DNA of 64,000 nt, from assembly GCA_934778205.1 (NCBI GenBank), contig CAKVOD010000004.1, positions 82,491-146,490 of the forward strand. The letters run 5' to 3'. Below are positions 17,220 through 26,346 of this stretch, in pieces. Numbering within the stretch: position 1 is the stretch's first letter; the number at the start of each line of letters is the position of its first letter. Both the position numbers and the translations under genes were made by a program. The DNA is from an uncultured Clostridia bacterium. Lineage in GTDB: Bacteria; Bacillota; Clostridia; Christensenellales; UBA1242. Under the pieces are notes generated by a model. It ran no database searches. It was not told where the DNA came from and saw nothing but the letters and a program-made list of their open reading frames with translations.

Positions 17220-18032
17220 TTATATTTTTTCAATGATTTTTGTTAATAGGTTTTTAAAATCGTCTTTCACTGCCAGTGAATTTTCCAAAACTTCAGCGTG
17301 CGTTGGTTCAACCGCCGTCATACCTGCTGCTATATTTGAAACATTTGATATTGCCAAGACCTTCATTCCTGCGTGCAACCCCGCGATTGCCTCAATCGCC
17401 GTACTCATTCCGCAAGTGTCGCCTCCCATTGTTTTGAACGCACGAATCTCAGCAGGCGATTCATAAGACGGACCCGACGTTTGAACAAACACCCCCTCAT
17501 AAAGTGGAATGCCTTGCTCCGTCGCTACGCTTTTTGCGAGCGCGCGCAAATCTTTGTCATACAAATTGTTGAGTGAGAAAAAACGCTTTCCTATATAATT
17601 ATAGTGCGTACCAATCAGCGGATTGTAACCCGTGAAATTAATGTGGTCTTTGATTGCTACTAGCGAATTAATAGGAATGTTCTCATTCATAGAACCAACT
17701 GCATTTGTTAAAATTAGCGTTTTGACGCCAAGCGACGCCATTACGTATTCAGGGAAAACCACTTCATACATAGGATATCCCTCATAATAATGAACACGAC
17801 CTTGCATCACACAAACGTTCTTGCCACCAAGTTGTCCAAACACAAACTGCCCCTTATGTCCTTGCACTGTCGAACGCGGAAAATTTGGAACGTCGCCATA
17901 TGGTATAACGATTTTGTTGCTTACGTTCTCAGCAAAATCACCCAGCCCTGACCCTAGCACTATCGCGATTTCAGGCACAAAGTTGATTTTTGATTTTATA
18001 TACTCAACCGCTTGATTAACTTTTTCTTGCAT
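17220..18032 (-). CDS. punA: Purine-nucleoside phosphorylase, trimeric type
   Basis: It cleaves inosine, guanosine and deoxy forms with phosphate to give the base and (deoxy)ribose-1-phosphate for purine salvage. The 270-residue protein has GSGLGDFA (phosphate-binding loop, about residue 27), QGRVHYYEGY near 80, TNAVGS near 112 and the substrate loop GPSYESPAEIR near 190, all typical of the PNP/MTAP family 2 trimeric enzyme. It follows deoB by 5 bp. The two act sequentially: PNP gives ribose-1-phosphate, and DeoB converts it to ribose-5-phosphate. Confidence 0.95.
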   Translation of the reverse strand: MQEKVNQAVEYIKSKINFVPEIAIVLGSGLGDFAENVSNKIVIPYGDVPNFPRSTVQGHKGQFVFGQLGGKNVCVMQGRVHYYEGYPMYEVVFPEYVMASLGVKTLILTNAVGSMNENIPINSLVAIKDHINFTGYNPLIGTHYNYIGKRFFSLNNLYDKDLRALAKSVATEQGIPLYEGVFVQTSGPSYESPAEIRAFKTMGGDTCGMSTAIEAIAGLHAGMKVLAISNVSNIAAGMTAVEPTHAEVLENSLAVKDDFKNLLTKIIEKI

Positions 18033-18037
18033 TATCT

Positions 18038-19168
18038 TTACCTCTCAATATCCTTTCCTGTCAACATTTTATAGACGCTGTCACCGACAAAACTAAAGCC
18101 ATCCACAATCCCTAAGTTTTTGTTTTTTTCCACGCCGTTGCCGTACATCAAAAGTGGCGTATATTCGCGCGAATGGTCTGTCGACGGCGTTGTTGGGTCA
18201 TTGCCGTGGTCGCCCGTGATAATTAGCATATCCTTGTCAGTCATTTTGTTAAGAATTTTTGGCAAAAATGCGTCCACACGTTCAAGCGCACCAATGTAAC
18301 CCATTTCGTCATTCCTATGCCCATAAAGCATATCAGTGTCAATCAAGTTGACAAAAATAAGTCCGTCAAAATCTTCATCCATAACTTCAAGCGTCTTGTT
18401 CAAACTTTCTTCATTGCAAGTTGTTTTGTATGTTTCTTGAATGCCCTTAAAGTTGAAAATTTCAGCAATTTTGCCAACACCTACCGTTCTAAAGCCCGCC
18501 TCAACAATCTTGTCAAGCGTCGAAGCAATCGGCGGGTCAATCGCAAAATCTTTGCGCTCCTTTGTGCGATAAAACTCGCCTTTTTCATTTGTATCAAATG
18601 GACGAGCAATTATTCTCTGCACATCAAAGCCATTGCTCATTCTCTCACGAACTTTTTTGCAAAGAGCATAAAGTTCGTCAATCGAAAACACGCTCTTGTG
18701 CGTCGCAATTTGCAAAACACTGTCCGCCGAACTATACAAAATGGGATAACCCGTTTTAATATGTTCTTCTCCAAGTTCCTGAATAATTTGCGTGCCAGAC
18801 GCGCCGTGATTGCAAAGAGTTTGCCCAATTTCCGCTTGAACTGCCTCAACAACATCCGCGTCAATTTCGTGCGGAAAAGCCTGAAACTTACGATGCGTTT
18901 CAATGCCCATCATTTCCCAATGTCCCGTCAATGTGTCTTTATTGATTGAATGCTCGCGCAGTTTTCCATAACTCCCAATCACATCAGTACATTTTTCTAG
19001 ATTGAGCCCGTCAATATTGTCAAGCCCCAAACGTCTAAAGTTTGGTAGCGAAAAATTGTGACGTCTTTTTAAATTTCCATACGTATTAGAACCGCAATCT
19101 TCATATTTTTCCGCGTCGTCCATTTCGCCAACGCCAAAACCATCCAAAACTAGAATTATTCCTTTCAT
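18038..19168 (-). CDS. deoB: Phosphopentomutase
   Basis: This alkaline-phosphatase-superfamily mutase interconverts (deoxy)ribose-1-phosphate and -5-phosphate, feeding nucleoside sugars to central metabolism. Metal-binding signatures are visible: VLDGFGVGEMDDA at the N-terminus (first Asp ligand), the NLIDTDMLYGHRND block near 283-296 and the ITGDHGNDPTTPSTDHSRE block near 318. Length 376 is slightly short of the usual 385-395 but all key motifs are present. It is the first gene of the likely deoB-punA-tyrS operon, with RBS AAGGTGG. Confidence 0.96.
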   Translation of the reverse strand: MKGIILVLDGFGVGEMDDAEKYEDCGSNTYGNLKRRHNFSLPNFRRLGLDNIDGLNLEKCTDVIGSYGKLREHSINKDTLTGHWEMMGIETHRKFQAFPHEIDADVVEAVQAEIGQTLCNHGASGTQIIQELGEEHIKTGYPILYSSADSVLQIATHKSVFSIDELYALCKKVRERMSNGFDVQRIIARPFDTNEKGEFYRTKERKDFAIDPPIASTLDKIVEAGFRTVGVGKIAEIFNFKGIQETYKTTCNEESLNKTLEVMDEDFDGLIFVNLIDTDMLYGHRNDEMGYIGALERVDAFLPKILNKMTDKDMLIITGDHGNDPTTPSTDHSREYTPLLMYGNGVEKNKNLGIVDGFSFVGDSVYKMLTGKDIER

Positions 19169-19359
19169 CTTCCACCTTGAAATATTACTTTAGCACTTTT
19201 TGTGCCATAAACATAATTTTGCCATATTTTTTCAAAATTACAACAATTTTTTTATTCCATTTAAAATTTTTGCAAGTTTTGCTACTTTTATGAAGTCATT
19301 GTACCACATTCGCCCATCTTTTGTCAAAGATATAACAATGTTTTCCTTTAGATTTATAT

Positions 19360-19391
19360 AAAATGGAGAGAACGAGCGTTCTCTCCATTTT
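19360..19391 (-). terminator. Terminator after the ThyX-like gene
   Basis: A perfect long stem AATGGAGAGAAC/GTTCTCTCCATT with a small loop, A tract on one side and TTTT on the other, lies about 50 bp past the stop of the leftward gene at 19438. It can function in either direction. Confidence 0.85.
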
Positions 19392-19437
19392 ATCAATAGT
19401 GTTGTATATTTAAATATATTGTGCGCTGTTCCACCAG

Positions 19438-20100
19438 TCACATTGCGGGTTGGTTGGAAACAACATCTTCAGCCTGCTTTGCTTTGTCAAGTTCAAACAT
19501 CTCTACAAAATACGGCAGTTTTTCAACCTCAGCACAAAATTCGCGCCACTCCTCAAGTTTGTGATTATGGCGCCACTCGTGCATTACAATCAATGTTTCA
19601 TAGTTCATTGTGCAGGTGCGCGTTTGGTTATAACTACTTGGTAGCATTTGGATTATCTCGTACCAATCGGCTTTGTTTTTGTCCGCAACATACTTGCCAC
19701 GCACTTTTTCGATGTATGCGACAAAACTTTCGAAAGTTTGTTTGCTTTCATCACTCAATTTTTCGCAACTAAAGTCACTGCATTCAATCGGTTTACTGTG
19801 GATTTTGTGCATTGTGCTTGTCGAATTTGCAACTGTACCGACTTTATATGTATCAAATTCTTTCCACCAATATAGAGGCGCTGTAATGTCCATAGTAACG
19901 AAAATTTGTCTAGCAAACTTTCTATGTGGCTGTCCGCCACGGCAAAGTTTTTGCGCAAGTGCCATATCATTTTTTCCAAATACAAAATTGCCTTTTTCAT
20001 CAGTGTAACTATCCATTCTATCCCAACTGTTCAACGGATTGCGCGCCCCGCGAATGGCGTTTTCGAAATTCATAACTTGCACTCTTTCAATCTTTATCAT
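19438..20100 (-). CDS. ThyX-fold-like protein (220 aa), function uncertain
   Basis: I recognise a family common in gut Firmicutes but without assigned function. The blocks AIRGARNPLNSWD, GGQPHRKFARQIFV, TAPLYWWKEFDTYKVGT, STSTMHKI and a late RNHKLEEW resemble the layout of flavin-dependent thymidylate synthase ThyX. The canonical ThyX RHRxxSxNExSxRY motif is not evident, so true thymidylate synthase activity is doubtful. The second in-frame ATG (20100) is preferred because the first (20109) is only 2 nt from GGGAG. It follows the 131-aa gene at 20118 by a short gap and is probably co-transcribed with it. Confidence 0.6.
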   Translation of the reverse strand: MIKIERVQVMNFENAIRGARNPLNSWDRMDSYTDEKGNFVFGKNDMALAQKLCRGGQPHRKFARQIFVTMDITAPLYWWKEFDTYKVGTVANSTSTMHKIHSKPIECSDFSCEKLSDESKQTFESFVAYIEKVRGKYVADKNKADWYEIIQMLPSSYNQTRTCTMNYETLIVMHEWRHNHKLEEWREFCAEVEKLPYFVEMFELDKAKQAEDVVSNQPAM

Positions 20101-20117
20101 TTTTTTCATTCTCCCTC

Positions 20118-20513
20118 TTAGTTGAAGAAAATTGCAGTCGCAATTTCTTTTACAGTATTAATATCCTTGACAATCTTTATCTTGACGCTATCAACAACGC
20201 TTTCGCTTTGTTTGTCTAAAAACAAGTTTATCAAAACGCCCGCATTGTAGTTCATTTCACTCAAAACGCGCGCAAGTTCAAGTGTCGTTGGCAAATCATA
20301 ATCGACGCATTCGTCGTTTTGAACGCCAAATTCTTCCACTACCTCTTGAAACACGTCGTCAAGCATAACCTTGATGAGGTTTTGTGCCTCAATCGTACAT
20401 TTTTGCGACTGCGCGAGGTCGCCGTCGTTCATAGCAATTTCGCCCGCAAGCAGAATTTTCGAGATATGCCCGCTGTTTTCAATCAACTCGCCCAAACATT
20501 TGAAACTTTCCAT
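20118..20513 (-). CDS. Hypothetical protein (131 aa)
   Basis: I do not recognise this gene. It encodes a small acidic helical protein with no signal peptide, membrane helix or known motif. It is the first gene of a two-gene unit with the ThyX-like gene, which begins about 17 bp after its stop. The ATG is preceded by AAAGGTGG. The tight arrangement suggests the two products act together. Confidence 0.65.
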   Translation of the reverse strand: MESFKCLGELIENSGHISKILLAGEIAMNDGDLAQSQKCTIEAQNLIKVMLDDVFQEVVEEFGVQNDECVDYDLPTTLELARVLSEMNYNAGVLINLFLDKQSESVVDSVKIKIVKDINTVKEIATAIFFN

Positions 20514-20594
20514 ATTATTACCACCTTTGGTTTTATTTTACCATATTGAAAGCCGTATGTCAAGAAAAAGAATTAATGAAAATCATTATTAAAA

Positions 20595-20873
20595 GTGGTA
20601 AGGTACACGCCCCATTGTCATTTCGACCGAAAAAGGCTTATCAAAAGCCTTTGTAGCGGAGAAATCTCCCGGAAGGGAGCGCGGTTTATTATGGGTTACT
20701 CAAATATATTGACAGCGCCAGCCTACAAAAGGGTTTTCCTTTATTTAGTTGCTGACGCGGTCAAGGTGCGTATTCGCCCATAATGGAACGGGTTGCCCTT
20801 CCGGGAGATTTCTCCGCTGCAGCGAACAAGTTCGCTTTCGGTCGAAATGACAATGAGAGGTAGTAACTTACCA
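20595..20873. repeat. Composite inverted-repeat element (two facing palindromic units)
   Basis: A unit TGTCATTTCGACCGAA...GCGGAGAAATCTCCCGGAAGG (20615-20677) faces an inverted copy (20796-20854). Outer arms GTGGTAAGGTAC (about 20595) and GTAACTTACCAC (about 20873) are also inverted. The interior holds CAGCGCCAGC and TTGCTGACGCGG motifs. There is no gene, so it resembles a non-autonomous MITE-like repeat. Related units occur at 20983, 23714, 49251 and 50190-50429. Confidence 0.8.
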
Positions 20874-20982
20874 CAAAAACAAGGTTTCTTCTTATTTTAT
20901 CTATTATATAAGGTATGCTTACATTATATACGGTAGCCTAAATCAAGATAAACCTTATAAAGAGGCAAGCCACTCTCTTTTT

Positions 20983-21083
20983 TGTCATTTCGACCAAAGG
21001 CGGAGGCGCCAGCCCTCGCCGACGCGGAGAAATCTCCCGGAAGGGGTCATACTAACTTATGGGTACAAATATTCATTGACAGC
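20983..21083 (+). repeat. Dispersed palindromic repeat, single unit
   Basis: This is another copy of the TCATTTCGACC...GGAGAAATCTCCCGGAAGG unit (20983-21045), followed by the shared tail ACTTATGGG...ATTGACAGCGCTAGC. The inner hairpin differs from the first copy (GGCGGAGGCG.../CGCCGACGCGG). Confidence 0.8.
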
Positions 21084-21113
21084 GCTAGCAAATAAAAAAC
21101 AACATAGACAAAA

Positions 21114-21148
21114 ACAGGCGGCAAAGAAAGGGTTTCTTTGCTGCCTGT
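21114..21148 (-). terminator. Strong hairpin terminator for the 21408-23363 gene
   Basis: ACAGGCGGCAAAGAAA pairs with TTTCTTTGCTGCCTGT with one mismatch. On the minus strand it is followed by TTTTTG. It lies about 260 bp beyond the stop codon of the leftward exported-protein gene. The stretch 21149-21407 is AT-rich then GC-rich and holds no gene I can support. Confidence 0.75.
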
Positions 21149-21407
21149 GCTATAATGATATTTTTGATTGTTATTAAAATAATCAATTTTGATTAGTTGT
21201 TTAGTCAAATTTTAATAATTGTTTTGTTTAAATGCAATGTTTTTTTGTTGATTTTATGTGATATTACGCGTTGTGTGCCCACGCTTTAAGCGCGCGCTTA
21301 GGTGCAGTCATTTTGAATATAATGTAAATATACCAACCGCACTATGACGCGCCCGCACGATGCGCGCGGATGTGCGCACGACAACCACGTTTTTAGGTTA
21401 CATCAAG

Positions 21408-23363
21408 TCACACGACGACCATATTGCTCCAGCCACCACTGCCCGTCAGGGTCACTGACAGCGTTCGCGTCGCCGTGCCCATCGGCACTTCGTAACTCGT
21501 CACGCCCACAGGCGTCAGTGCGGAGCCATCGAGCAATAGTTCAATACGACTACCAAATGGCTTTGTTGCCAATATCTTGATTGTTGTGTTCTTTGGTAGC
21601 GTGACACTTGCCGTTTGCGCATTTTCGTTGTACGTAAATCCGTATTCCCCTATTTGTTCGTCGCCGTTGAACAGCGCCAAAACAAGTAGGCTGTTGGGTG
21701 CACTGACGTTCACTTTCAAATTCAAGGTCACGTCAGTTTGAATTGCTCCAACGTTGGCATTGACGCGCGTCGCTTCACTCAAGTTTGACACGGTCACTAT
21801 TAGTTTTCCGCCACTGCACGTATATTCGTAGTCACAAATACCCGTTTCTGACAAAGTGCCGCTCCCGCTCGCTCCGCTCGCGGATATTGTCTTTTTTATG
21901 GTGCCTATTTCTGTCATCAGGTCAAACGACGTAAATTTTTCCGTTGTACTGTCGCCAACTTCAAACGTCATTGTTCGTGTGCCACGTGTGGTGTCACTTG
22001 AGTTTTTCACTACGTAATTTGCATAATTATATTTACTAAGGATTGATTGATACGACGCCGTATTACTAAAGACTACGTCTTTGGCGTCGTTATAGCCAGA
22101 CGTATTCACGCTGGCAAATACCTTGCAGAGCTGTTGCTCTGCAAGGGAGGCAAGATTTAGATGGAGCGCAACGCGAACGCCGCCGCGGCTGCTGACACTA
22201 CTGCCGTTACCGTTACCATTCGAGTAGATTCCGCGCGCGTAATTGTAATTGCTTGAACTGCCAGAACGCAGCCACGCCCAGGAATTTGATGCTCGATCGT
22301 AGCCGTTGAGTTCCCACAAGCCTGTTCGCCCGTCATTTTCACCATCAGTGCCACCCGCTGTTCCATCTGTGAGCGTTGCAGAAGCGCTTGTTGCGTCACT
22401 TACATGACTCGTTGAAGAACCATCGGTCGTATTATCCTTATATATTACCTCATAGTTGCTTGGTACCCACAACTTGTCGTTGCTGTATGGGTCAGTTGTT
22501 GTCGTGCTTAATGACGTCCAACCGCTGTGTTTTGTGCCCAGCGTGTCCATACCATTGTTAATTGCGTCGTAACTTGCACTGCCATACGCCTTACTAGCAC
22601 CTAAGGTATACGAACTTTGCGTCTTATCTGAGCCTGTTTGGTACGCACTGCTTTGCCACAAACCTGGTAAGGCGTTTGGCAGTACGACGTACTTATCTAG
22701 TGCGGAATATTTACCGACTAGCGCCGTGTATGTCTTTTGCGCAACTTCTCTCAAGTTGCTGTCCTTGTAGTAGCCGTAGTATGGGCTCGTGTTGTCGTAA
22801 TAAACGCCTGTTGCATATGTGTGGTTCATATACAATGTAAGGACGTCCTTGGTTTCCGTGTTCGACATTGAGCGGTAAACCACCTGCCACTGCATTTTGC
22901 TTGCATTGCTTATGTCTAGATTTGAATTATTTGTTGTAGTTATTGCATCTAATGCCGCGCCATTGAACAACGTGACCAACAATTGTGCGTTGTTTGTTGA
23001 GTCAAGTTTTCCAAAGTTTTTTGCCGACAAATAGGTGTTTTGTGTGCCTGCTGTTACCCCACTCCAAACTGCGGTGGAGTTGATTTGTGCCAGCAGGTCA
23101 TAACTTGTGTTTCCGTCAATGCTGCTGCCGCCCGTGAAAAGCGCATTGGCGCTGTTCACTTGCTTCCACGGCGCGCTATCATACTGTGTGCCGCTACCAG
23201 TTTGCCCAGCATTGAGAGAAACTTTTTTGTTTGTGCTGAAAATTGGCGTCATTGCAAGCACCAACAGCGTGCAAAACAACAACAGCAACAGCAACATTTG
23301 CGAAACTTTGCGCTTGAAGCGCAAAGAAACGCGATTGTTTAAACTGAAAAAGTTATTTTTCAT
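21408..23363 (-). CDS. Exported protein with DUF6273-like domain (651 aa)
   Basis: An N-terminal basic stretch and a long hydrophobic segment (about residues 25-45) form a signal peptide or anchor. The middle (about 300-420) ends in a block TGLWELNGYDRASNSWAWLR followed by GVRVALHLNL. This is the pattern of the DUF6273 domain, which is common in surface proteins of gut Clostridia. The C-terminal 200 residues are beta-rich and Ig-like. No sortase motif is seen. The start at 23363 follows AAAGGAGATGTACGAG; upstream in-frame codons lack an RBS. The gene is flanked by dispersed repeats on both sides. The biochemical role is unknown, probably cell-surface. Confidence 0.75.
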   Translation of the reverse strand: MKNNFFSLNNRVSLRFKRKVSQMLLLLLLFCTLLVLAMTPIFSTNKKVSLNAGQTGSGTQYDSAPWKQVNSANALFTGGSSIDGNTSYDLLAQINSTAVWSGVTAGTQNTYLSAKNFGKLDSTNNAQLLVTLFNGAALDAITTTNNSNLDISNASKMQWQVVYRSMSNTETKDVLTLYMNHTYATGVYYDNTSPYYGYYKDSNLREVAQKTYTALVGKYSALDKYVVLPNALPGLWQSSAYQTGSDKTQSSYTLGASKAYGSASYDAINNGMDTLGTKHSGWTSLSTTTTDPYSNDKLWVPSNYEVIYKDNTTDGSSTSHVSDATSASATLTDGTAGGTDGENDGRTGLWELNGYDRASNSWAWLRSGSSSNYNYARGIYSNGNGNGSSVSSRGGVRVALHLNLASLAEQQLCKVFASVNTSGYNDAKDVVFSNTASYQSILSKYNYANYVVKNSSDTTRGTRTMTFEVGDSTTEKFTSFDLMTEIGTIKKTISASGASGSGTLSETGICDYEYTCSGGKLIVTVSNLSEATRVNANVGAIQTDVTLNLKVNVSAPNSLLVLALFNGDEQIGEYGFTYNENAQTASVTLPKNTTIKILATKPFGSRIELLLDGSALTPVGVTSYEVPMGTATRTLSVTLTGSGGWSNMVVV

Positions 23364-23499
23364 CTCGTACATCTCCTTTAGTAAATTTTCTTTTGCATTT
23401 AAACATTGAGGTACTGCCTTGCTTTGTGAGGCTTTACCCTCGCTGGCATTATACCACATTTTCTTGCTTTTTGCAAAACATTTATAGGTGACGTATATG

Positions 23500-23830
23500 G
23501 TTTTCCTTTATTTAGTTGCTGACGCCGTGCGAGCCTGAGGGCGCGATACCGCACGCGTGGCACGCGGTTCGCGAGATTCCTACGCTTCATCAAACCCTAC
23601 TACGCGGGTTTGATTTTCGCTCTGAATGACAATACAATCTGTACTAGCACTTGTTATATAATAATGTATAAATTAAGAAAAACATTATAAAAGGTGGTAA
23701 GGTACTTTCTTTATTGTCATTTCGACCGAAAAGGGTTTGCTAAAACCCTTGAAGCGGAGAAATCTCCCGGAAGGGGTTATACTAACTTATGGGGCACACA
23801 AACACATTGACAGCGCCAGCAATAACAAAG
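23500..23830. repeat. Dispersed repeat region
   Basis: GGTTTTCCTTTATTTAGTTG (23500 onward, extending through CTGACGC) repeats a segment at about 20730. A full palindromic unit is at 23714-23776, followed by the ACTAACTTATGGG...TTGACAGCGCCAGC tail. No gene is present. Confidence 0.75.
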
Positions 23831-23880
23831 GTACATAGCATTTTAACTATGTACCCAAAACCATATAGTGCCACTTACCA

Positions 23881-24008
23881 AACCTGCAGACACGGGGCTA
23901 TCCCCACCGAGAGATACACTAAGTGGAAAGTAGAAAAGTGTGTCGTCCACAAAAGAATGTGGTGTGTAGTGACAGTACCTGCAGCCGCGGGGCTATCCCC
24001 GCCCGTCG
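23881..24008. repeat. Duplicated CCTGCAG/CGGGGCTATCCCC hairpins
   Basis: The segment with CCTGCAG then CGGGGCTATCCCC occurs twice (23893-23905 and 23988-24000), about 95 bp apart. Each core is a short hairpin GGGG-CTAT-CCCC. The second lies directly downstream of gerC and may act in its termination. Confidence 0.6.
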
Positions 24009-25271
24009 CTAGAGGCGGGCTTCGGCGGTGTGAACGGTGGTAAAGATTTCAAGGTCGCGCATATAGTCGCCCTCAGTTTCCGCAAGGTACTTTTTCAACT
24101 TTTTTGTGTGGAATTGATGCAATTTGTCATACACATTCCACACGTCAAAATGCTCATTTTTCGCAATTTGAAGCGCATTTTGTATTTCAGTTTCGACTAA
24201 AGTTTTGATTGCTGTTTCAAGCGCTTCGGTGTCTTGTGGCACAAAGTCAGCATACTTTTTCGAATCGTACTCACTTTGCGTGGCACTTGAAATTTTGTAA
24301 GTCAAGCCAATTTCTACTTTGATTATCGGCTTATTCAAATTGCTAAAACCATAGTTTAGTTTTGTGTTTGATTTGACGATTTCAACAACAACTGTTGCAT
24401 CCTTATAAATGTCGTCAGAAACATTGTTTAGTTCCAAAATATACCCTTTACTATTATTCATCAGCCAACTAAAACCACGAAAATCTTTGCGCGCTAGTTT
24501 TGTTTGAAATTTGCCGTCTTTGATGATGACGACGGCGCCTTCATTTTTCAATTTCGTACTGCCTTGCTCACTTGGTTCGCCGTTTCCGCCCGAACCACCT
24601 GATGAGCCGCCACCCCCGCCCCCGCTGCTGCTCCCGCCACTTTCGCCGCCACTAGAACCGCCGTCTTGCCCGCTTGACTTTTCAAGGTCGATGTGCGGAA
24701 TGATGCAGGTGCGGGCTGGCGAATAATAACCCGTTGCAATGGTGTGTAGGTTTGTTTGTTGACCCAGCACATTTTTGTCGTTGTACTTGACTATGTTGTC
24801 AAGTGAATTGAGGCTGGCGCTATCCATTTCCGACGTTGCCTGCAAGATTTCTTTTGCATTGTCGTCGGTGCTGAGGACGATTGAGTAATTGCCGAGATAC
24901 CTATCGCGATAAAAGTAATCAAGTACGCGCATAATATCATCCTCAAGCACTGCGCTATTAAGAACTATTATATTTGCGTGCGCAACGGCAAGTTCTTTAC
25001 CGATTTTTAGGCGCGTATTTTCGAGCGCCAAATCAATCGTTTTCCCCTTTTCGGAAACGATTTCCACCTTTTCTGCAAAACTTTGATTGTATTGCGGAAT
25101 CAATACTTGCATTGATACTTCGTATTCGCTCTCGTTTTTGTCGACACCAAAGCCCAAAATTAGCGCTTTTTCCGTGCTTTGGTGTTGCATTCCCAAACTT
25201 GTTGGTAGCAACATTAGCACGGCAATTGCTACAATCCAAATGAACACCTTTCTAATAACCTTTCTTTCCAT
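24009..25271 (-). CDS. Germinant receptor subunit C (GerC/GerAC family), lipobox absent
   Basis: This is the third subunit of a GerA-type spore germinant receptor, normally a lipoprotein on the outer face of the spore inner membrane. ALILGFGVDKNESEYEVSMQV near the N-terminus and the late YMRDLEIFTTVHTA region fit the family, and 420 residues is normal. It has a hydrophobic N-terminus (residues 5-25) but no cysteine where the lipobox (usually LTGCW) should be. A Gly/Ser-rich linker of about 40 residues splits the N-terminal and C-terminal domains, near residues 190-235. The start at 25271 follows GAGGGAAAC and overlaps gerB by 20 bp. Confidence 0.85.
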   Translation of the reverse strand: MERKVIRKVFIWIVAIAVLMLLPTSLGMQHQSTEKALILGFGVDKNESEYEVSMQVLIPQYNQSFAEKVEIVSEKGKTIDLALENTRLKIGKELAVAHANIIVLNSAVLEDDIMRVLDYFYRDRYLGNYSIVLSTDDNAKEILQATSEMDSASLNSLDNIVKYNDKNVLGQQTNLHTIATGYYSPARTCIIPHIDLEKSSGQDGGSSGGESGGSSSGGGGGGSSGGSGGNGEPSEQGSTKLKNEGAVVIIKDGKFQTKLARKDFRGFSWLMNNSKGYILELNNVSDDIYKDATVVVEIVKSNTKLNYGFSNLNKPIIKVEIGLTYKISSATQSEYDSKKYADFVPQDTEALETAIKTLVETEIQNALQIAKNEHFDVWNVYDKLHQFHTKKLKKYLAETEGDYMRDLEIFTTVHTAEARL

Positions 25272-26346
25272 ACTGTTTCCCTCTATTGACAAAATGCGCT
25301 ATAATGACAACAAACGCGATTATCAGCAACACCACCGAAGTATAACTCAATGGGCTTTGAACAAGATTTAGTAAATTGACGATTTGAAATCGTAACAAAA
25401 ACAACACAATCCCCAAAATCGCAATGAAGATTAGGCTTGAGATGTATTTTTGCTTTATTTTGAAAATTTTGTTTAAACTCTCCTCCGCGCAATAAGAAAA
25501 AATAACTGTTTGAATGATGGACGCGAAAGTCCACACGACGACTACGAGCCAGTCAATTTTGCCAACTGTTGCAATGCGCAAACTTTGCTGAGAAATGTCG
25601 CTGATTGCGTAATGGCGCATTCCTGCGGTATACGGAAATGCACAGTGAAAAATAATAATGAAAAATACAATTGTAAGCACGGTGATTCCAACAACAATCG
25701 CAATTTTCTTGACATAATTTTTGCGAAAATCAATTTTCCCAAAAAAGAACAAATATACAAAGTAATCGCCAAACCACAGTGAGTTTTTGAAAAATGCTTC
25801 CTGAGCAGATTGCATTCCGTTTTCAAACACGGGCAACATATAGGAAATATCTATGCTCGGCACTGCCACTGCGACAATAAGCGCAATACCAAGAAAGACA
25901 AAAACCCACAACATCTCGGCACTGCGCCCTATCGTTTTCAATCCCACACTTGTCATATAAAAAATCAACAGCGCAAGCGGAAAAAAATATAAAATTGGCG
26001 ACAATTCGTCATACAGTGTGCCAAGAAAAAATGTGTAAGTTTCAACAATATTAATGCAAAGTTTGCACGTGAAAAAGACAAAAAATACTGCGAAAATTAT
26101 GTTTGTTGCAACAACGCCGACACTTTCTTGCAAAAGTTGAGATAACGTTTTGTCTTTATTTAGGTACGAAATTTGTACTAGCACCATAAATAGTAAAAAT
26201 TCCGCGATTAAAAACAAAATCATTATATAAATTGCGTCTTGCCCTGCGCGCGCGGTCAAATTGCTTGGCAAGATGAAAAATTTTGTTGCGCACACGGCAA
26301 TTGCAATCAAGATTATAGCCTGTCTGCCTGTTAGTTCCTTGCTCAT
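25252..26346 (-). CDS. Germinant receptor subunit B (GerB/GerAB, APC-type permease)
   Basis: This 364-residue integral membrane protein has about ten membrane helices and the endospore germination permease signature: a SKELTGRQAI N-terminus and a QSPLSYTSVV C-terminal block. It belongs to the amino acid-polyamine-organocation superfamily and is thought to bind the germinant within the spore inner membrane. It overlaps gerA by 4 bp (ATGA arrangement) and gerC by 20 bp, so the three genes form a translationally coupled operon in the order A-B-C. Confidence 0.92.
   Translation of the reverse strand: MSKELTGRQAIILIAIAVCATKFFILPSNLTARAGQDAIYIMILFLIAEFLLFMVLVQISYLNKDKTLSQLLQESVGVVATNIIFAVFFVFFTCKLCINIVETYTFFLGTLYDELSPILYFFPLALLIFYMTSVGLKTIGRSAEMLWVFVFLGIALIVAVAVPSIDISYMLPVFENGMQSAQEAFFKNSLWFGDYFVYLFFFGKIDFRKNYVKKIAIVVGITVLTIVFFIIIFHCAFPYTAGMRHYAISDISQQSLRIATVGKIDWLVVVVWTFASIIQTVIFSYCAEESLNKIFKIKQKYISSLIFIAILGIVLFLLRFQIVNLLNLVQSPLSYTSVVLLIIAFVVIIAHFVNRGKQYGKKGY

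Noticed and set aside
20595..24008. Possible CRISPR array in the repeat-rich stretches
   Set aside because: The repeats are palindromic, irregularly spaced and inverted relative to each other, without uniform spacers, and no cas genes are present.
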